A stretch of DNA of 64,000 bases from Nostoc sp. LEGE 06077 (GCF_015207705.1 NZ_JADEWI010000036.1:1-64000); one strand, 5' to 3'. Positions 44,192 through 54,917 are shown, numbered from the stretch's first letter. The notes: a model not told the origin generated them from the sequence alone. Numbers and translations: made by a program.

Positions 44192-46747
44192 CTAGTAATT
44201 AGGGATATCTAAATAAGAATTAGTGGCGATTTCTGAGAGAATATTTAGCCAAGTGGGAATAGCAAGTTTAGGTGGTGAGTCGCCAGCGGCTAGATATCTC
44301 AGCAATGCTTCTTTTTTGGAAATATTTTGGAGTGTGGGAATAATTTGGTCTAAGATACCTTCTATTTCTGAATTTACTTGTTGATTAACTTCGCTGACAT
44401 ACTGCACCAGATGTAAACTGGCACTAGCAGTAATTTCATCTCGCAGGCGCAAAACTAACATTTGATGATGAGTGGCTCTGGGTGAATTTTGACTTCTTTC
44501 GGGCGACCAATCAAATATTTGACCAATGCTGTGTTTTTCGTCTTGGCGTGCTAGGGGAAACATGATTTCGGGAGCAATTTCTTTGTCTTTGCTATTAATT
44601 TCGGCGAGAATAGCTTCTTTCCATTGATTAGGGTCGCAGCCTAACAGTAATTTATAAAATAAATCAGCTTCTTCTCCACCGAAACCTATCTCAATTTCTT
44701 GTTCCATTTCGGAAGTGAGCAGGGTTTTGAGATAATCTCGTGCTTCGGTGACTTGATTGGATAGTTTACTTAATAAATCTACCACTGCTTGCCGAATGCG
44801 ATCGCGGGCAAATATCTCAACTTCTTGGACGGTTTTTTCAAAGGTGGGATAAAAATCATCACTCTTTGTCGGCAAGGTATTATTAACTTTACTTCCTCTG
44901 TCAAATAGCTTCCCGGCTGCGCCTTTAGTTTCGGCAATGCTGATAGCGCCATTGTTGGCTTTGTTAAATAATAAAGTCCAGTGGTTCCAGTTGAGAATTT
45001 TAAATGTGAGTTCGTCTTTGACTACTTCACTGACGACTATTCCCCGGCGGTCTTTGAGTGGTTCTTTGCCTAATTCTTTTTGGAAGTTGCGGTAGGTTTT
45101 ATCTAAACTATCAATGGCACTCCGCAAGTCAACTAATGTGGGACTATCGAGAGTTGGGATACCTTGTTCGTGAATTTCTTCAATAATATTTTTCAGGTTT
45201 TCTTGTTGTTGACGCACACTTTCCGCCGCACGGCGAGTATCTTCATACAGTTGTTTGAGTCCATGCGCTGCAACGTGATTTTGAATTAATTCGCGCAGTT
45301 TGGCAATACCACCATCTTGAGCAAAGTAACCTAGTTGTCTCCCAAGATGGCTACGTGCATCAGATTCTAGCAGTCTTTCGCTGAGGTGATTCCATTTTTG
45401 CTGTAACCGTTTCGAGGGTTCGAGGTAATTAGGATAATCTAAGTTAGTTAAAAATTCTGGTGAACCGGCTTTGACGCTACTGGAACGTTTGGCTAATTCC
45501 GCTAGTCCAAGCAAAGGTGATAACAACACAATGCGGTCTTTTTGCGTGGTGAATGCACTCGCGCCATCAATAGTTGTTTGCAGAACTTTGAGTTTTTGGA
45601 CAACTTTATCCTCATATAAAGGAGTATTAGTGGCGTTATCGGCGATAAGTTGGTCAAGTTCTCTTTCGCCGCCTTCACTTTCTAGGGGTAACTGGTCAAA
45701 ACGACCGACACCTACAAGAATCAAATCTTTCAGGTCTTGTCCTGGTCGTTGTTGCTGCATCATCGTGAAAATTTTGTTGGCGCGATCGCTCCCCGGCGAT
45801 TTACCATTGAGCAAGATTAAAATTGTCTGTACTTCTGCCAATTCTCGCAACGATAAAAAGGTATCTCTCGTCCCAGAATTAGCCGCACCCAAACCCGGAA
45901 AATCTAACAGAATAAATTCCGAAGCGTCGGTGATATCCCAAATTTCCCGCGAGATTTTGACTTCAATATCGACGCGGCGAATTAATGGAAAGCTGTTTTG
46001 TAATAACTTGGTTGGTAGCCTTTGGGGTGGACTGGGTAAGCGGATATGCGCTGGCGGTAAGTCTGCAAACCTCAGCGTTTGAATAGCCATTGGTTGTTCT
46101 GCCAGCTGTAAACCTTCCCGCGCTGTGGCATGATCAATTTGGTAGCGTCCACTACACATTGCCTCACCGTAGGAACTATAAGCACGCACGAACAACACCA
46201 ATTCCCGCAACAAATAGCGTAACTCCAAATTATTACTCTGATTCCACGCCTGTTCACACCAAGCAATAATATCTTTGCCAGAGTTTAACTGTGAGAGTTG
46301 TACAGGTACAAGCCCCGCCGCTGCTGACCTGCGGCTGGCTTCTGCTAACATATAGCGCAGACACTCTTTTACCCCTTCATGGGAAAGATATTCAACAGTA
46401 AAATTGCCTACTTGGGTAGTCGCAAATTCATCTTGGGGGATGAGGTGAATGGCTGTAACGTTCCCCGTCGTGGGATTTTCGTTGACTGGTAACGCATCTG
46501 CATATCCAATTAAGCTACCTAATAATAGAGTTTTCCCACTACTAAATTCACCCATCACACCGATTTTCACAGGTGAAGTCGCCAATTCTACAGTTTTCTC
46601 AGCAGTTTCTCGCAGGCGTTCTAGACATTCATCCAAACTGGCGGGAACCCAGTCTTCTTGTTGAGAAGGATGCTGGGGTACAGAGTTAATTTTCTGGAGG
46701 ATAAATTCGCCATATTCTTTAAAATATGCTAATTTTTCAGATTCCAT
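44192..46747 (-). CDS. dynamin-family GTPase
   Basis: An 851-residue large GTPase. G1 is GEFSSGKT (residues 66-73), with a plausible G2 Thr in NPTTGNVTA, and G3 is DFPG at 282-285 followed by LGAANSGTRDTF. The G4 region ILVGVGRFDQL lacks a classical N/TKxD. Long helical segments follow (about residues 490-560 and 640-790), as in bacterial dynamin-like proteins that remodel membranes. There is no obvious transmembrane span or paddle. It is the first gene of a three-gene minus-strand set; the gap to the Hsp70-like gene is about 155 bp. Membrane action is inferred from the family. Confidence 0.88.
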   Translation of the reverse strand: MESEKLAYFKEYGEFILQKINSVPQHPSQQEDWVPASLDECLERLRETAEKTVELATSPVKIGVMGEFSSGKTLLLGSLIGYADALPVNENPTTGNVTAIHLIPQDEFATTQVGNFTVEYLSHEGVKECLRYMLAEASRRSAAAGLVPVQLSQLNSGKDIIAWCEQAWNQSNNLELRYLLRELVLFVRAYSSYGEAMCSGRYQIDHATAREGLQLAEQPMAIQTLRFADLPPAHIRLPSPPQRLPTKLLQNSFPLIRRVDIEVKISREIWDITDASEFILLDFPGLGAANSGTRDTFLSLRELAEVQTILILLNGKSPGSDRANKIFTMMQQQRPGQDLKDLILVGVGRFDQLPLESEGGERELDQLIADNATNTPLYEDKVVQKLKVLQTTIDGASAFTTQKDRIVLLSPLLGLAELAKRSSSVKAGSPEFLTNLDYPNYLEPSKRLQQKWNHLSERLLESDARSHLGRQLGYFAQDGGIAKLRELIQNHVAAHGLKQLYEDTRRAAESVRQQQENLKNIIEEIHEQGIPTLDSPTLVDLRSAIDSLDKTYRNFQKELGKEPLKDRRGIVVSEVVKDELTFKILNWNHWTLLFNKANNGAISIAETKGAAGKLFDRGSKVNNTLPTKSDDFYPTFEKTVQEVEIFARDRIRQAVVDLLSKLSNQVTEARDYLKTLLTSEMEQEIEIGFGGEEADLFYKLLLGCDPNQWKEAILAEINSKDKEIAPEIMFPLARQDEKHSIGQIFDWSPERSQNSPRATHHQMLVLRLRDEITASASLHLVQYVSEVNQQVNSEIEGILDQIIPTLQNISKKEALLRYLAAGDSPPKLAIPTWLNILSEIATNSYLDIPNY

Positions 46748-47665
46748 ACAATAGTTACCGTTAAAAATAAAATTTATGTGAGTTTTATAACATAAAAATT
46801 GCCAGCAGATGTGATGGTGTTCCGCATTTGAGTGAGGTACATCTTGCTGATATCAGAGACTACAATGTCCCTGATGTAATGGTGAACTGTTATATCTATT
46901 TATGGGGAATTGGTTAGCATCTGGCTATATCTGTTCTCCAGCAAATAGCTATTTATTCTGTACAAAAACTTAATAACAGTCATTTTTAATCAAAATTTAA
47001 CTTTATTACCCAGAATCTCATGTGGATGAGTAGCAATGCACAAATATGCACTGCTGTCTAACTATTTTTTGCTAATTTTTGTTTTTGAAAAACTGTAGTG
47101 TCAGCAATGTTTACAACGTCAAAATCAGGATTTAAGCTAGTTGTCACCATTAACTACCTGAATTTAATAGCCATCAAGTAGCTGACGTAGTATGTAACCT
47201 ATAGAATTAGGGCAGAAATCAAGCTGTAATTAATCGTTGTTAATCCTATTACTCAGCTTTTTCTGTATAAAATGTACCACTTAAAATAACTAACAAATCT
47301 TAAGTAGAAAAATTCAAATAACTTAATAAAGTCAAAATCCACACTAGAACAATACCAATTTTGTAGTATTTAAATATATTTTAATTTACACAAAGTTCAA
47401 CATTAATCTTTAAAAATTTAATCATAATTGATTTTGCTACCTCAGAGTTATGTTACATTTTTATTTACACAAAATGTTATTTACCCAGTGAGATGACCTA
47501 CTCTTAAGATAGATGCCTGACTAAAGCGATAGTAATAAAATCACAATAGCAGCTATTTATTTTTTAGGTTATGTTGCAGGATTGCAAATAAATAGTTTTT
47601 AGAATTTAAGAATAATTTTTCAGATTTTAGATAATATTCTTCTCCGTAGAAGTAGGCAGGTAAAA
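46748..47665. other. long AT-rich intergenic region between divergent genes
   Basis: This 918-bp gap is the largest in the window without a gene. It lies between the divergent dynamin-like and PAS-kinase genes, so it holds both promoters. I see no frame longer than short chance ones, no tRNA-like cloverleaf, and no strong hairpin; TGCACAAATATGCA (about 47038-47051) is a small inverted repeat. A small RNA or a decayed gene cannot be excluded. Confidence 0.45.
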
Positions 47666-49480
47666 GTGTTCTCTGAAAGGGTGCAAAACTTAAATAATAA
47701 AATTGATGAAAGCGCAAAAATAGTGCAGAAGCGCAGTACAAAAAATACAAGCGATCGCAAGTTAACAACTATAGCAGTTGCTAGTGCTAACCATGAACTA
47801 GAAACCAAAATTGCTCACCAGATAACAACAGCAGCAAACTCAGTTCCAAAAGCTTCCCCAATCCAAGCAATTTTGCCCATGCTTGCAGATATATACTTTC
47901 GGATTGATCCCCAAGGTATTATCTTAGAACATCAATCAAGCAAAACATATAATTTAATTAACTCATCAAGCATAGTTCCCGGTAAGCAATTACTAGAGTG
48001 TTTACCAACATCTATTGTCATCCGGTTTCATCAAGCAATCAATCAAGTTCTGCAAACTCAATCTGTAGTTAGTTTTGCATATAGTTTAAATTTAGTTGAA
48101 GGGAAAGCGCATTTTGAAGTCCGATTCTTACCATTAGAATCACAAGAAATTATTGTGCTGGTGCGTGATATCACTCAAACAGTGCAAGCAGCTTTTATTG
48201 AGTGTGGTGATAGCTTTCGGACTATTGTCGAAAATGCCAGAAATATTATTTTTGCGATTACCCCTGATGGTTTGTTTACTTCTGTATCTCCTAATTGGCG
48301 GGAAATTTTAGGTCATGAGGTAGCAGAAGTTGAAGGTCAGCCTTTTGTTGGTTTTGTACACCCAGAACATTTATCAGCTTGTACCGATTATTTCACCAAA
48401 GTTTTAACCACAGGTCAACAGCAAGACGCAATTGAATATCGGATTCAACACAAAAATGGTAATTGGCAATGGCATAGTTGCTACTTATCAGCTATCAAAG
48501 ATGCCAGTGGTACTATTATCTACTTTATTGGTATTTGCCACGATATTACAGTTCGCAAACAAGAAGAATTACGACGACAGCGCACAGAAAAAGCTTTAAG
48601 AAAATCAGAAGCCAAGTTTCGTGCGAAAACTCAGCAGCTAGAAGAGGCGTTGCGACAATTGCAACAAACCCAGGCTCAACTGATTCAATCAGAAAAAATG
48701 TCCAGTTTGGGACAGTTGGTAGCAGGTATTGCTCACGAAATCAACAACCCTGTAAATTTCATTTATGGCAATGTGAAATATGCCAACGATTATGTACAAG
48801 ATTTATTACATTTAATTGAACTTTATCAGCAGCACTTTTTCCCGCCAACGCCAGAAATGCAGCAGCAAATTTATGCTATTGATTTAGATTTCATTCGCCA
48901 AGATTTGCCTAAAGTTCTAGATTCGATGAATACTGGAGCCGAGCGGATTCGCCAGATTGTCTTATCTTTACGCAATTTCTCGCGGGTTGACGAAGAAGGC
49001 TTGAAATTGGCGAATATTCACGAAGGTATTGATAATGCGTTGTTACTATTGCAAAATCGCCTGAAAGCTCAAACTGAATCTTCAGAAATTGAAGTGATTA
49101 AAGAGTATGGCGATTTACCCCAGGTGATGTGTAACCCTGGACAAATGAATCAGGTATTTATGAACCTGTTAACAAATGCCATTGATGCTCTAGAAGAAGC
49201 CGCCATTTCCAATCCGCAAATTCAGATTCGCACCTACTTGCAAACAGACGATCGCATCACTATTAGTATTACTGACAACGGGCCAGGAATCAACGAAAAA
49301 ATCCGCGATCGCATCTTTGACCCGTTCTTTACTACTAAACCTGTAGGTAAAGGTACAGGGATGGGGTTATCTATTAGCTATCAAATTATTGTCAAAAAAC
49401 ACCGTGGGGAATTAAATTTTGTTTCCACACCAGGCGCAGGAACTGAGTTTTTAATTAATATCCCTATGCTAGGAGAATAA
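47666..49480 (+). CDS. PAS-domain sensor histidine kinase
   Basis: A 604-residue soluble kinase starting at GTG 47666. Two PAS-like domains are present (about residues 65-170 and 180-300; the second contains [30 protein letters not shown] and ends with a PAC motif). A coiled coil follows ([24 protein letters not shown]). The kinase core has the H-box [16 protein letters not shown] with His357, N box [12 protein letters not shown], and G boxes DNGPGI and [11 protein letters not shown]. This core type is very common in cyanobacteria. No response regulator is adjacent and no transmembrane segment is visible, so the signal is probably intracellular. Confidence 0.9.
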   Translation: MFSERVQNLNNKIDESAKIVQKRSTKNTSDRKLTTIAVASANHELETKIAHQITTAANSVPKASPIQAILPMLADIYFRIDPQGIILEHQSSKTYNLINSSSIVPGKQLLECLPTSIVIRFHQAINQVLQTQSVVSFAYSLNLVEGKAHFEVRFLPLESQEIIVLVRDITQTVQAAFIECGDSFRTIVENARNIIFAITPDGLFTSVSPNWREILGHEVAEVEGQPFVGFVHPEHLSACTDYFTKVLTTGQQQDAIEYRIQHKNGNWQWHSCYLSAIKDASGTIIYFIGICHDITVRKQEELRRQRTEKALRKSEAKFRAKTQQLEEALRQLQQTQAQLIQSEKMSSLGQLVAGIAHEINNPVNFIYGNVKYANDYVQDLLHLIELYQQHFFPPTPEMQQQIYAIDLDFIRQDLPKVLDSMNTGAERIRQIVLSLRNFSRVDEEGLKLANIHEGIDNALLLLQNRLKAQTESSEIEVIKEYGDLPQVMCNPGQMNQVFMNLLTNAIDALEEAAISNPQIQIRTYLQTDDRITISITDNGPGINEKIRDRIFDPFFTTKPVGKGTGMGLSISYQIIVKKHRGELNFVSTPGAGTEFLINIPMLGE

Positions 49481-49573
49481 AATAAGAATAAAAAGTTAAA
49501 AGGCAAAAGTAAAAATTATCATTTCTAGCAATTCTCAGGCAGATGAAATACACCCCACCCGCGCTGTCGCGCA

Positions 49574-49606
49574 CCCTCCCCTTGCTAAAGGGAAGGTCGG
49601 GGAGGG
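49574..49606. repeat. GC-rich inverted repeat between the PAS kinase and P450 genes
   Basis: CCCTCCCC (49574-49581) pairs with GGGGAGGG (49599-49606), and an inner CCCTT/AAGGG pairing competes with it. It stands out in GC content from the surroundings, and related CCCCTCTCC-type sequences flank the element at 10.6 kb. It may double as a terminator for the convergent genes. Confidence 0.6.
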
Positions 49607-49691
49607 GTAATTTTCTACCACACCAGAGTTGGAAACGCTATATTCAACTTTTGCCTATTTTCAATGGTGATTATACTTCTGAATTCTGACT

Positions 49692-51068
49692 TTAAAACTT
49701 ATCCTTCACCATCAAACGCACACCGCCAGCAGGAGCAAATACTATGCCACGCCGGACAGGTTTGAGAGGAGCTTTTTCTAACAACTCTAGTGAGTAATGT
49801 GAGAGGATAGTTGCCAGAACTAATTTCATCTCGAATAAAGCAAACGCCATACCCAAACAACGATGATTTCCACCACCAAAAGGCAAAAATTCGTAAGGAG
49901 AAACCTGGCGTTCCAGAAAACGTTCTGGTCGAAAACGCTGAGGTTCTGGATAAATATCTGGGCGATGGTGAGTTAAATAAATACAAGCAGATATTGTCAT
50001 ATCTTTGGGTAAATCGTAACCCATCAATTGCATAGGAGCTTGTAAAATTCGCGGCAAACTAAAGAAAGTAATTGGATAAATTCGTAGTGTTTCTGAGCAG
50101 ACAGCATTGAGATATGGAAGTTGAGCAATTGTTGTCGGGTCTGCACTTGAAATATCAACAGAATTAAGTTCTTGCCGTAATTTTTCGCGGACTTCTGGTT
50201 GATAATGAATCCAGTATAAAGCCCAAGCTAACGCGATCGCAGTAGTTTCATGGCCAGCAAACAGCATAGTCATCAACTCATCGCGTAACTCCTCATCGCT
50301 CATCGGTTGACCATTTTCATCCCGCGCAGACAATAACAAACTCATAATATCTTCTGCTGGGGATTCAGGTTGATGGCGACGTTCCCGAATTTCTTGATAA
50401 ATTAGCTTATCAAGCTGCTGTCTACGCCGGACAAATTTACCCCAAGGACTCCAAGCACCTAAATCTCGTTGCAATGACTGGAAAAATAAGAAAATAACAC
50501 TCAAAGGCGCATTAAAAGTATCCAACATCTCAACTAAGATTTGCTGAATTTTTTGGTAACGTTCTCCTTCTTTGAGTCCAAAAACAGCGCTTAAAATCAC
50601 CTTCAGGGAAATTTCCTGCATACTAGGACGAGCGATAAATAATTCGCCAACTCGCCACTGACTAGTAACTTGATGAGCAATTTCACAAATCAAGTTACCA
50701 TAGGCTTTCATGCGTTCCCCATGAAAGGGCGGCATTAAAAGTTTACGCTGTTGTAAGTGGCGATCGCCATCAAGTAATATTAATGAATTTGTGCCTACCA
50801 AAGGTTGAATAACTTTGTTTCCTGAACCTGATTCAAACAACTTAGCATCAGCAGTGAAAAGCTCTTGAATTGCTTGCGGATGACTGATAATTACTTGTGT
50901 GGGAAGCCCAGTAAATCTGGAAATAAAAATATCGCCATATTTTTTTTGATGCCAATCTAGGTTTTCGATTGGTTGTATGATTGCTCGCGCTGTCTGAAAC
51001 CACCTAGGTTCTGTTACTTGAGGTGGTAGATTATTACTGGTTTGGGAGTTTTTTTGGAGAGTAATCAT
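49692..51068 (-). CDS. cytochrome P450 (CYP110-like)
   Basis: A 458-residue soluble P450 monooxygenase. The I-helix oxygen-binding motif reads FAGHETTAIALAW, the K-helix ExxR is ETLR, and the haem-binding loop is FGGGNHRCLGMAFA with Cys404 as the iron ligand. The layout resembles the CYP110 family common in Nostocales, whose members oxidise fatty acids or terpenoids; the substrate here is unknown. No ferredoxin or terpene cyclase gene lies adjacent. Confidence 0.93.
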   Translation of the reverse strand: MITLQKNSQTSNNLPPQVTEPRWFQTARAIIQPIENLDWHQKKYGDIFISRFTGLPTQVIISHPQAIQELFTADAKLFESGSGNKVIQPLVGTNSLILLDGDRHLQQRKLLMPPFHGERMKAYGNLICEIAHQVTSQWRVGELFIARPSMQEISLKVILSAVFGLKEGERYQKIQQILVEMLDTFNAPLSVIFLFFQSLQRDLGAWSPWGKFVRRRQQLDKLIYQEIRERRHQPESPAEDIMSLLLSARDENGQPMSDEELRDELMTMLFAGHETTAIALAWALYWIHYQPEVREKLRQELNSVDISSADPTTIAQLPYLNAVCSETLRIYPITFFSLPRILQAPMQLMGYDLPKDMTISACIYLTHHRPDIYPEPQRFRPERFLERQVSPYEFLPFGGGNHRCLGMAFALFEMKLVLATILSHYSLELLEKAPLKPVRRGIVFAPAGGVRLMVKDKF

Positions 51069-51167
51069 TAGTTATACTCCTACTAAGAGAGTTAGAAACG
51101 CAGAGACGTAGAGAGGTAAACGCAAAGTTACGCAGAGTTTTCTCATAATTTAATTTTCATAACTAGG

Positions 51168-51785
51168 TTAGTTAGTTGTTGATTTTGCTAGTAATCCTAA
51201 GTTTTGCTTCAATTGATCAATGGGATCTAACCAATGTTCTTCAAAGCGATAGCCTAGAAGAACATCTGCTGTTTCTCCTAATTCTTTTCCTTTTTTTAAG
51301 TTAGCAAAAATTTCTTTGATTTGTTGTGGGGCAAAAATTGGATAGAGGATTTTAGCTAACCATAAGCTAATTTTCAGAGAATTACTATAGTTTTGAGCAG
51401 CCCCGAAGGCTAATACACCAATCTCTCCAGCGTAGGTAGTATCAAATCCTAATAAGACATGAAAAATATCGTGGGTAACAACGTAACGCAAAGCAAATAC
51501 ATTCCGTTTAGCAACATCATCTAGTTCAGGGCTAATATTGAGTGGGTTAAGATGATTTGCCTGCATGTGATCAGCATATTCTTTGCCAAAAGTTCCTAAA
51601 GGATATTGACTTAATTGCTCTAGATTAATTAGGGGATAATAGCCCACTACTGGTTGTAATTTATTAGCTAACTCTGCATTAATTTTTGCACTAAAAAAAT
51701 CAGCCTTGAGAATAGCAAAATTGCCTAAATTACTGGAGTTTTTGTAGGCAAAAATAGTTTTAATTTGTTCTATTTTTTTGAGCAT
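51168..51785 (-). CDS. Coq4-like protein
   Basis: A 205-residue protein of the COQ4 family. The diagnostic zinc motif HDxxH-x11-E is exact (HDIFHVLLGFDTTYAGE, in FALRYVVTHDIFH). In ubiquinone-making organisms COQ4 takes part in tailoring the benzoquinone ring or organising the synthesis complex. Cyanobacteria make plastoquinone rather than ubiquinone, so the role here must differ. It lies between P450 and VOC-fold genes on the same strand. Confidence 0.85.
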   Translation of the reverse strand: MLKKIEQIKTIFAYKNSSNLGNFAILKADFFSAKINAELANKLQPVVGYYPLINLEQLSQYPLGTFGKEYADHMQANHLNPLNISPELDDVAKRNVFALRYVVTHDIFHVLLGFDTTYAGEIGVLAFGAAQNYSNSLKISLWLAKILYPIFAPQQIKEIFANLKKGKELGETADVLLGYRFEEHWLDPIDQLKQNLGLLAKSTTN

Positions 51786-51853
51786 AGGAAACTAAGGTTT
51801 GAGTGATGCGATCGCTGTTAACTCCCAGTAGTTATAATAGCGATCGCCAATCC

Positions 51854-52279
51854 TTACTTTTGTTGTTGTGCTTGGGCGATGGTAAAATTAATCTCCTGAC
51901 CATAGGCTACCTCAAGTTGATAACCATCAGGGTCGCGGATAAAAGCCCAGTAACCAACAGGTGAACCCCAATCATGGGGGCCTTCTTGCAATAATCCTTC
52001 TAATTTCGCCTCATCACAGAGACTATCTACTTCTTCACGGCTTTGACAGGCTATGCCAAGATGGAACCCAGATGAAGGTTTACATTGTGCTTGATCTAAT
52101 TGCAGTAGCACAATCACAAATGGTCGAGTTAAATCACTAATCCAAGCAACTTCAAATTGATTAGTTTCATCAGTACGGCGATGCACCACTTTCATTCCAG
52201 CATACTTCTCATAAAAAGCGATGCTTTTATTGATGTTGGTGACTCCCAGCGCAATATGAGTAAAGCCAATATCTGCCAT
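51854..52279 (-). CDS. VOC/glyoxalase-fold protein
   Basis: A 141-residue single-domain vicinal-oxygen-chelate protein with two beta-alpha-beta-beta-beta units: FTHIALGVTNINKSIAFYEKYAGMKVV and the second ending IRDPDGYQLEVAYGQ. Metal ligands would be His (FTHIAL), His (GFHLGIAC) and Glu (QLEVAY). The length fits glyoxalase I-like or dioxygenase-like members. The substrate is unknown. Confidence 0.9.
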   Translation of the reverse strand: MADIGFTHIALGVTNINKSIAFYEKYAGMKVVHRRTDETNQFEVAWISDLTRPFVIVLLQLDQAQCKPSSGFHLGIACQSREEVDSLCDEAKLEGLLQEGPHDWGSPVGYWAFIRDPDGYQLEVAYGQEINFTIAQAQQQK

Positions 52280-52397
52280 TAGTGCTTTCCTGAACGCATC
52301 AAAAATATAACTTTGGGACTAACTCATCAATTCTCTCTGTGCTTCTGCAACTCTGCGTGAACCTGAAACATTTTTCAACGCAAAGGTAAGCTGAATT

Positions 52398-53495
52398 TTA
52401 AATCACTTCTGTAGGAAAGCAAACCTCGATCGCTTTTTCTACTAAATCAAGACCTTTACACACCACCGTATTCCGCCAAGTAATATCTGCGGGTGTAAAT
52501 ACTTCTTCCAGTCGTTGGCGCGTCCATTTTCTCGATGAGTGTGCTGGGGGGGAATGGAAATGGGCGCGATTTTCTGCCCGTAAGGCTTCTACTACTTGGA
52601 TAACTGGGTAAGTACCAAACTCCGCCGTGAGAAACTTGTAATTACACTGGGGAAACATCGCCCGACACCAAGTTCCTAAACTCCCACGAATTTTATACAT
52701 CTTCCCATCTGGTTGATAAGGTTCCACAACATCAGCACCAAACTTTTCAATTAACCACTGAGTTGATACAGAATCTGGGGGGTCATCAATAAACAGTTTA
52801 TAAGTTGCTTTTTGACCCAAACCAGTGTGTAAATCAATATGCAGAACGTTTTTCGCATTGCTAATCCAGCGGGGAAGATTAGCCGCTAAAATTTGATGTG
52901 TTTTCGATGGTCTGTGTCCACCGAAAAATAGCCCTTGAGGAAAGTCGTATTGTCCTACCGGTAAGGTATTGATTAAAGAAGTGATGCCGTGACGGAAAAT
53001 AGTAGCGATCGCTTTCATAAAAAACGGTTCAAAAGGCGATGGTGGTGAAGTAGGGTTAAAGAAGGCATCCAAGTCACCGTATTTTTCAGGACTACCTGTA
53101 TATTCCTCATTGGGTAGCAGGAAATTACGGTTAAGGTCGATATTTTCCTCATTCCCACGCCGTCCCCAAGCAAAACCATAAGGATTTAAAGCGTGTAACA
53201 GCACCAAAGCCGTTCTTGGGCTGGGACTCCAACCAATCAAACGTTCTTCTAACAAAGCACATTGAACAGCAGAACCAAAAAAACCCTCAACCCCATGCAA
53301 GCCACTAGAAACAACTAAAATTTGCTCAGGTTGGGAGTTTCCCAATATCGCCACATCAATAGTTAAGTCCTCCTCATCGGGGCCTGTTTGGTCAATGGAA
53401 TATGTTTCTAATTGGCAACCCAATGCTTGTGCTGCTGCACAGAAACGGTATCGTGCAGCAGCGTAGTTTGGACTGAAGCCAGAAGCGTATGACAT
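52398..53495 (-). CDS. DUF2817 (M14-like) zinc carboxypeptidase-type protein
   Basis: A 365-residue protein of the DUF2817 family, related to M14 carboxypeptidases and succinylglutamate desuccinylase-type hydrolases. Candidate zinc ligands are the His and Glu of SGLHGVEGFFG and the later His of HIDLHTGLG. Glu in TAEFGTYP is the likely catalytic base. There is no signal peptide, so it acts in the cytosol. The amide substrate is unknown. It lies 52 bp downstream of the glyoxalase II gene on the same strand. Confidence 0.85.
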   Translation of the reverse strand: MSYASGFSPNYAAARYRFCAAAQALGCQLETYSIDQTGPDEEDLTIDVAILGNSQPEQILVVSSGLHGVEGFFGSAVQCALLEERLIGWSPSPRTALVLLHALNPYGFAWGRRGNEENIDLNRNFLLPNEEYTGSPEKYGDLDAFFNPTSPPSPFEPFFMKAIATIFRHGITSLINTLPVGQYDFPQGLFFGGHRPSKTHQILAANLPRWISNAKNVLHIDLHTGLGQKATYKLFIDDPPDSVSTQWLIEKFGADVVEPYQPDGKMYKIRGSLGTWCRAMFPQCNYKFLTAEFGTYPVIQVVEALRAENRAHFHSPPAHSSRKWTRQRLEEVFTPADITWRNTVVCKGLDLVEKAIEVCFPTEVI

Positions 53496-53547
53496 GGGGA
53501 ATAGGGGCGGGGAAGGGGGACAAGGAAGAATAACTAATGACCATTGA

Positions 53548-54321
53548 CTAAAACTTATCTTTCATTCCCCGAATCCGGGCGAATGTTTGCACTTCATCAT
53601 GGCTGTTGGCGGCTAGTTGTAGGGATGGTTGTTCCCAACGCAAAAAGGGATTTGTCCGTTTTTCCACTCCTAGCAAAGAAGGAACGGTAGCTTTCCCTTG
53701 AGTGCGAAAAGTTTTTACTTCTGCATAGCGCTGTTGTAAGTCAGTATTCTCACCATCTACGGTGAGGGCAAATTGTAAATTTTTTAAGGTATATTCGTGG
53801 GCGCACCAGACACGGGTATTATCTGGAAGAGAACGAAGTTTTTCTAAAGATGACACCATTTGTGTAGGTGTACCTTCAAATAAGCGACCACAACCACCAG
53901 CGAATAAAGTATCGCCACAAAATAATTCTCCCGCTTCGTCTGCTGTGTGGGGGGGGAAGTAGTAAGCAATATGGGCGCGGGTATGTCCAGGAACGAAGAT
54001 GACCTCAGCCGGGCGATCGCCAAAAGAAATGCGATCGCCTTGTTGTAGAAATACCTGCTGTCCAGGAATTCTCCCTTTATCTTCAGCCCCACCATACACT
54101 GTCAGCTTCGGGAAGCGTTGGATTAACTGTTGATTGCCACCTACATGATCATGATGATGGTGAGTGTTGAAAATCGCGACTAATTCCGCATTGAGTTCTG
54201 CTAGTTTGCTGAACACTGGTTCTGCTTCTGCTGGATCGACAACGGCGGCAATATTTTGTTGCGTATTGTGTAGTAAGAATATGTAGTTATCTGAGAGCGC
54301 CTCAAGACGGAGTACCCGCAT
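53548..54321 (-). CDS. gloB: hydroxyacylglutathione hydrolase (glyoxalase II)
   Basis: GloB hydrolyses S-D-lactoylglutathione to D-lactate and glutathione, the second step of methylglyoxal detoxification. The 257-residue metallo-beta-lactamase-fold enzyme has the binuclear metal motif [10 protein letters not shown], further ligands in [12 protein letters not shown] and [13 protein letters not shown], and the C-terminal glutathione-binding helical part with [11 protein letters not shown]. The length is standard. A GST gene and a VOC-fold gene also occur in the window, but not in one operon. Confidence 0.95.
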   Translation of the reverse strand: MRVLRLEALSDNYIFLLHNTQQNIAAVVDPAEAEPVFSKLAELNAELVAIFNTHHHHDHVGGNQQLIQRFPKLTVYGGAEDKGRIPGQQVFLQQGDRISFGDRPAEVIFVPGHTRAHIAYYFPPHTADEAGELFCGDTLFAGGCGRLFEGTPTQMVSSLEKLRSLPDNTRVWCAHEYTLKNLQFALTVDGENTDLQQRYAEVKTFRTQGKATVPSLLGVEKRTNPFLRWEQPSLQLAANSHDEVQTFARIRGMKDKF

Positions 54322-54689
54322 TTCCTCTTAACTCCCTTACATTAATAAATTCTTGGTATTTTTGAGATACCGTAAACTTTTGGTTTTATTTATTCTAGCG
54401 GGTAAACTGCATTAAGCATGTTAATCTACAACCGTGTTAATACTGAAAGCAACATAAAAACTCATCCAAAACAGTTATTTTTATCAGTAAAAATCCTCTG
54501 GGAGTATATATAAATCCGAAGTTAGATTTATTGTGTTCTTTTTAGTTCTAAAAATAGCTAAAAAGACTGTTATCAAATGGTGTAAATATTTGCTATTAGC
54601 TACCAACATTAATCGTAATCTGGGGTGCATTTACCTATACTTCAGTAAGCAAATATTGCCAGAATTTTTTGCATTCTTCAGGAGAAATA

Positions 54690-54917
54690 ATGAGCGATCG
54701 CCCGTCTATCTACATTAGTATTGATAGTCAATCAGAACTTGCCATAAAAAAAATAGTAGACAAAATTATTTCATCAGGAAAGCTGAGCCGTCAAGACCAT
54801 GCGTTACTGCTTTCTCAAGTATTTGCTGATGGTCAGATCAGCGATAGAGTCCGTCGCCAGGTTAACCGTATCCTAGATCAAATCCAAACAGGGCAGTTAA
54901 AATTAATCGGCTGGTAA
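54690..54917 (+). CDS. small cyanobacterial protein, unknown function
   Basis: A 75-residue protein with a good AGGAG ribosome-binding site before ATG 54690. The TTG-started longer frame is unlikely. The N-terminal half is unremarkable; the C-terminal half (SGKLSRQDHALLLSQVFADG...RRQVNRILDQIQTGQLKLI) matches a pattern I associate with several small Nostocales proteins and the C-terminal part of PatU-like heterocyst proteins. That resemblance is from memory and weak. There is no signal peptide or catalytic motif. Confidence 0.7.
   Translation: MSDRPSIYISIDSQSELAIKKIVDKIISSGKLSRQDHALLLSQVFADGQISDRVRRQVNRILDQIQTGQLKLIGW

Noticed and set aside
46748-47665. A possible hidden gene or RNA in the 918-bp gap
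   Set aside because: I found no sustained frame, cloverleaf or strong hairpin; the region is simply AT-rich. An unstructured small RNA cannot be ruled out, but there is no evidence for one.
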